A program made the translations under genes and the position numbers. DNA of 64,000 nt. Source: Cymodocea nodosa (lineage: Eukaryota; Streptophyta; Magnoliopsida; Alismatales; Cymodoceaceae). Below are positions 63,066-64,000 of this stretch, piece after piece. Within the stretch, counting starts at the first letter, position 1. The number at the start of each line of letters is the position of its first letter. The notes under the pieces were generated by a model that saw only the letters and a program-made list of their open reading frames with translations, searched no databases and was not told the origin of the DNA. The stretch lies in NCBI GenBank assembly GCA_036874045.1, contig JAZBRI010000009.1:2976001-3040000 (forward strand), in the 5' to 3' direction.

Positions 63066-63083
63066 TGGTGCCGTTTCCAAGGA
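63066..63083 (+). other. element E primer-binding site, degenerate
   Basis: TGGTGCCGTTTCCAAGGA, 7 bp after the LTR; recognisable as the tRNA-Asp site with three changes. Confidence 0.75.
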
Positions 63084-63197
63084 ATTGAATTGAATTGACT
63101 AGAATAGAATTGAATTGAATTAAATTAATATAAGCAATTGTTAGAGCTGTTTCGTTTTAATAGCCAGAGTTGTGTGTTTTCTTCTGTGATTAAGAAT

Positions 63198-63341
63198 ATG
63201 GCATATGCTTATGCTCAAAGATTTCTGAAACCTATAATTAGCATATGTGAATTCTGCAATTCTGAAGGACACGACATTTCTGATTGTTTGAAACTGAAAC
63301 GTTTACAGATGGTTAGATCTCATGAACAACAAATGAATTAT
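63198..63341 (+). pseudogene. 5' ORF start of element E (zinc knuckle)
   Basis: ATG at 63198 (MAYAYAQRFLKPIISI) and an intact CCHC knuckle CEFCNSEGHDISDC at residues 17-30, then RLQMVRSHEQQMNY. It is cut by the LTR at 63342. It confirms that the ORF next to the primer site starts with a nucleocapsid-type knuckle and no capsid. Confidence 0.8.
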
Positions 63342-64000
63342 TGTTTAGAATGAAAAAGTACATATTATTAACGGTTAAATGATGGTTAATTGCATAATAT
63401 TTAACTTATCATATGAGAATTAAGCCATTATGTTATAATTGCACTGTTATATGCTTTAATTGAAGAATCTGCTTAATTTTGGGGAATTAATGTTAATTTA
63501 GTACATTTCTAAACTGTTGGTAAGTTGCAGGCTGTGAAATTCTTAAGTATCCGAATTTTCTGATATTTCAGACAGTTATGTTTAACATACCGAACTTATT
63601 TCGGACAATTATGTTTAACAGACCGAATATGTCAAATAGTTATGTTTAAGTTGCTGAACAGTTATGTTTTGAAAGAATATTTTATTATTTCCTGAAGTAG
63701 ACATGTCGAAACCATAATGCATGACTTAAGTGAACTTTCGGTGAGTTATCTATAACTATCCGAAATTGCAGTTGGGCATCGGACAGTTATATGTATAACT
63801 CTTCGAAATCTCTTTTTATTTATAAAATAGCTAAGGACACATGTCATGTTCTGGTAAAGTGACTTAAGTGGACTTTCGGTGAGTTAGCTGTAACTATCCA
63901 AAATGCATCTGAGCATCGAATAGTTAGACCTGTAACTCTCTGAAATGTTTCTTTTATTATTAAACTACTAGTGACACATGTCGAGATCTAGTAGATTTAC
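63342..64000 (+). repeat. LTR F, 5' part, runs off the window
   Basis: Starts TGTTTAGAATG directly after AATTAT of E. It matches the first 660 bp of the family LTR, including the U3 array. It is either a new element inserted in E or E's own 3' LTR after a large deletion. Confidence 0.9.

Larger units (their letters stand above)
60890..63341 (+). mobile_element. Athila-like element E, 5' end
   Basis: Complete 5' LTR, primer site and the first 48 codons of the 5' ORF, then the LTR of F. The left flank is GGGGT. The rest is either beyond F or deleted. Confidence 0.9.

Overview
The window is a nested retrotransposon landscape from a nuclear plant genome, almost certainly an angiosperm. The evidence is long LTR retrotransposons of both plant superfamilies, an LRR receptor-like kinase gene with plant GT-AG introns, a PIF/Harbinger transposon, and primer-binding sites matching plant tRNA-Asp and initiator tRNA-Met. 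I cannot name the species. No rRNA, tRNA or CRISPR locus was seen.

Layout. 1-3526: right part of a Ty1/copia 5' LTR, then gag, protease, integrase and the first codons of reverse transcriptase, all in one frame with many stops. 3527-12957 (minus): element A, an Athila-like Ty3/gypsy element cutting into the copia element. 12958-25037: host sequence with a decayed LRR receptor kinase (minus), a PIF/Harbinger element (minus), an 18-bp minisatellite and a Tat-like reverse transcriptase fossil (minus). 25038-41728 (plus): element B, a 16.7-kb copy of the same Athila-like family with both LTRs and a perfect 5-bp duplication ATCAT. 41729-43421: host repeats. 43422-52542 (plus): element C (duplication AGTTC). 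52561-59617 (plus): element D. 59618-60889: host. 60890-63341: 5' end of element E. 63342-64000: start of another LTR (F) inside or abutting E.

The Athila-like family is the main point of interest. In B, and with deletions in A, the order is LTR, tRNA-Asp primer site, an ORF starting with a CCHC zinc knuckle and running through protease, reverse transcriptase, RNase H and integrase, then a plant-transposon-type ORF (B only), then the gag capsid gene, then an F-box gene with an F-box-associated domain, then the 3' untranslated part and LTR. Gag is therefore split: the zinc knuckle stays 5' with pol, while the capsid part lies 3' of pol as a separate gene. In A, B and C this capsid gene has the same 18-nt ATG exon, 101-nt intron and long second exon. 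The F-box gene is exactly 1140 nt in A, B and C. Every copy is interrupted by in-frame stops, mostly at former Gln or Trp codons, so all copies here look dead as proteins. The preserved lengths point to a master copy that was intact until recently.

The same short inverted repeats (GTTGAGTTA...TAACTCAAC type) sit in the LTRs and in each spacer before a downstream gene. The LTR U3 carries about 137-bp repeats with G-box cores. These look like a shared cis-regulatory system, but that is inference.
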